DNA from: an uncultured Silvanigrella sp.
Lineage (GTDB): Bacteria > Bdellovibrionota_B > Oligoflexia > Silvanigrellales > Silvanigrellaceae
NCBI GenBank assembly: GCA_903932045.1
Contig: CAIZES010000234.1
Location: 1 to 53,929, forward strand
Direction of reading: 5' to 3'
DNA: 53,929 bases
Shown here: positions 53,747 to 53,929 of the stretch, one piece after another
Position numbering within the stretch: the stretch's first letter is position 1
Layout of the letters: each line of letters begins with the position of its first letter
Program-made: the position numbers and the translations under genes
The notes under the pieces: generated by a model
The model's database searches: none
Seen by the model: only the letters and a program-made list of their open reading frames with translations
What the model was told of the DNA's origin: nothing

Positions 53747-53785
53747 GGCCGCAGCATCAGGCCGCAGCATCAGGCCGCAGCATCA
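53747..53785. repeat. 13-bp tandem repeat x3 between convergent gene ends
   Basis: Three perfect copies of GGCCGCAGCATCA begin 6 bp after the EI24-type stop codon and end 7 bp before the stop of the leftward gene. Sequence is unrelated to the T-rich 13-bp family. Confidence 0.9.
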
Positions 53786-53792
53786 GGCCACC

Positions 53793-53929
53793 TCAGGGCG
53801 AAAGAATCCATGCTTTGTGAATTTTTTCGTTTCTAAAATCCTCTGGGATAGTTTTTTCAGAAATATCCTCAACACGCCACTCACCTAGGATTTCCTTATC
53901 CAATTTGAAGGACCGAAGGTTATTGGAGA
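53793..53929 (-). CDS. C-terminal fragment of an unidentified protein (5' end outside window)
   Basis: The minus strand is open from the window edge to a TGA at 53793. It encodes 44 residues that read SNNLRSFKLDKEIL and end FRNEKIHKAWILSP. Composition and lack of internal stops favour a real gene end convergent with the EI24-type gene. The start LRSFKLDKE is faintly like the RtFrLDRI strand of WYL-domain regulators, but the fragment is too short to assign. Confidence 0.5.
   Translation of the reverse strand, partial: SNNLRSFKLDKEILGEWRVEDISEKTIPEDFRNEKIHKAWILSP

Overview
The window carries about 40 genes of a motile, chemotactic Gram-negative bacterium of moderate GC. It has many secreted or Lol-type lipoproteins, a MotA/MotB stator, a methyl-accepting chemotaxis protein (MCP), CheA/CheW/CheR/CheD-CheB/CheX, and sites resembling sigma-54 and sigma-28 promoters. 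The gene mix resembles the Bdellovibrionota/Oligoflexia (former deltaproteobacterial) range. That placement is inference from gene content only; no rRNA gene is present.

Layout. 1-7.4 kb: rsgA (cut by the window edge), a TPR protein, purA, a phosphofructokinase homologue that has lost its catalytic residues, a lipoprotein, two tandem HAMP membrane proteins and glnA. 7.4-14.4 kb: a sigma-54-type promoter with an upstream palindrome, two small proteins, motA, motB, a CpoB-like lipoprotein, tsaD, rsmA and a kinetoplastid-type GAPDH. 14.4-19.7 kb: a lipoprotein, a secreted M28 peptidase, an MCP without HAMP, and a DUF3011 protein with a His-Pro-Gly repeat. 19.7-33.6 kb: a divergent metabolic locus. 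Leftward run a DUF3419 protein, a 913-residue fusion of PilZ-like, HMG-CoA reductase and APH-type kinase domains, and malic enzyme. Rightward run an ABC ATPase, an OleC-like AMP-forming ligase, a UbiA prenyltransferase, a PEP-synthase-like phosphotransferase and an FtsX/MacB-type permease, then a TPR membrane protein. 33.6-37.9 kb: a repeat lipoprotein, two inverted 23S-IVS-type four-helix-bundle genes each behind a long hairpin, a MazG-like pyrophosphohydrolase and a pirin. 37.9-44.6 kb: a leftward mannoside operon (GH38, DUF4434-like, AGE epimerase, SSS symporter). 44.8-53.9 kb: CheX, CheR, CheA, CheW, CheD-CheB, an EI24/CysZ-like membrane protein and the 3' end of a further gene.

The most interesting candidate system is the 19.7-32.1 kb divergent locus. 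It joins mevalonate formation (apparently under c-di-GMP control through PilZ, and fused to a small-molecule kinase) with NADPH supply, carboxylate activation, prenyl transfer, a His-swivel phosphotransferase and a split LolCDE/MacB-like exporter. It looks like an uncharacterised isoprenoid or lipid biosynthesis-and-export pathway. The second candidate is the pair of IVS-protein elements, whose hairpins differ in sequence but keep their pairing and overlap the ribosome binding sites.

A genome habit is also visible. Short tandem arrays with 9-16 bp units sit at or just after stop codons at many genes, and one 13-bp family recurs at three loci. No tRNA, rRNA, CRISPR array or insertion sequence was recognised.
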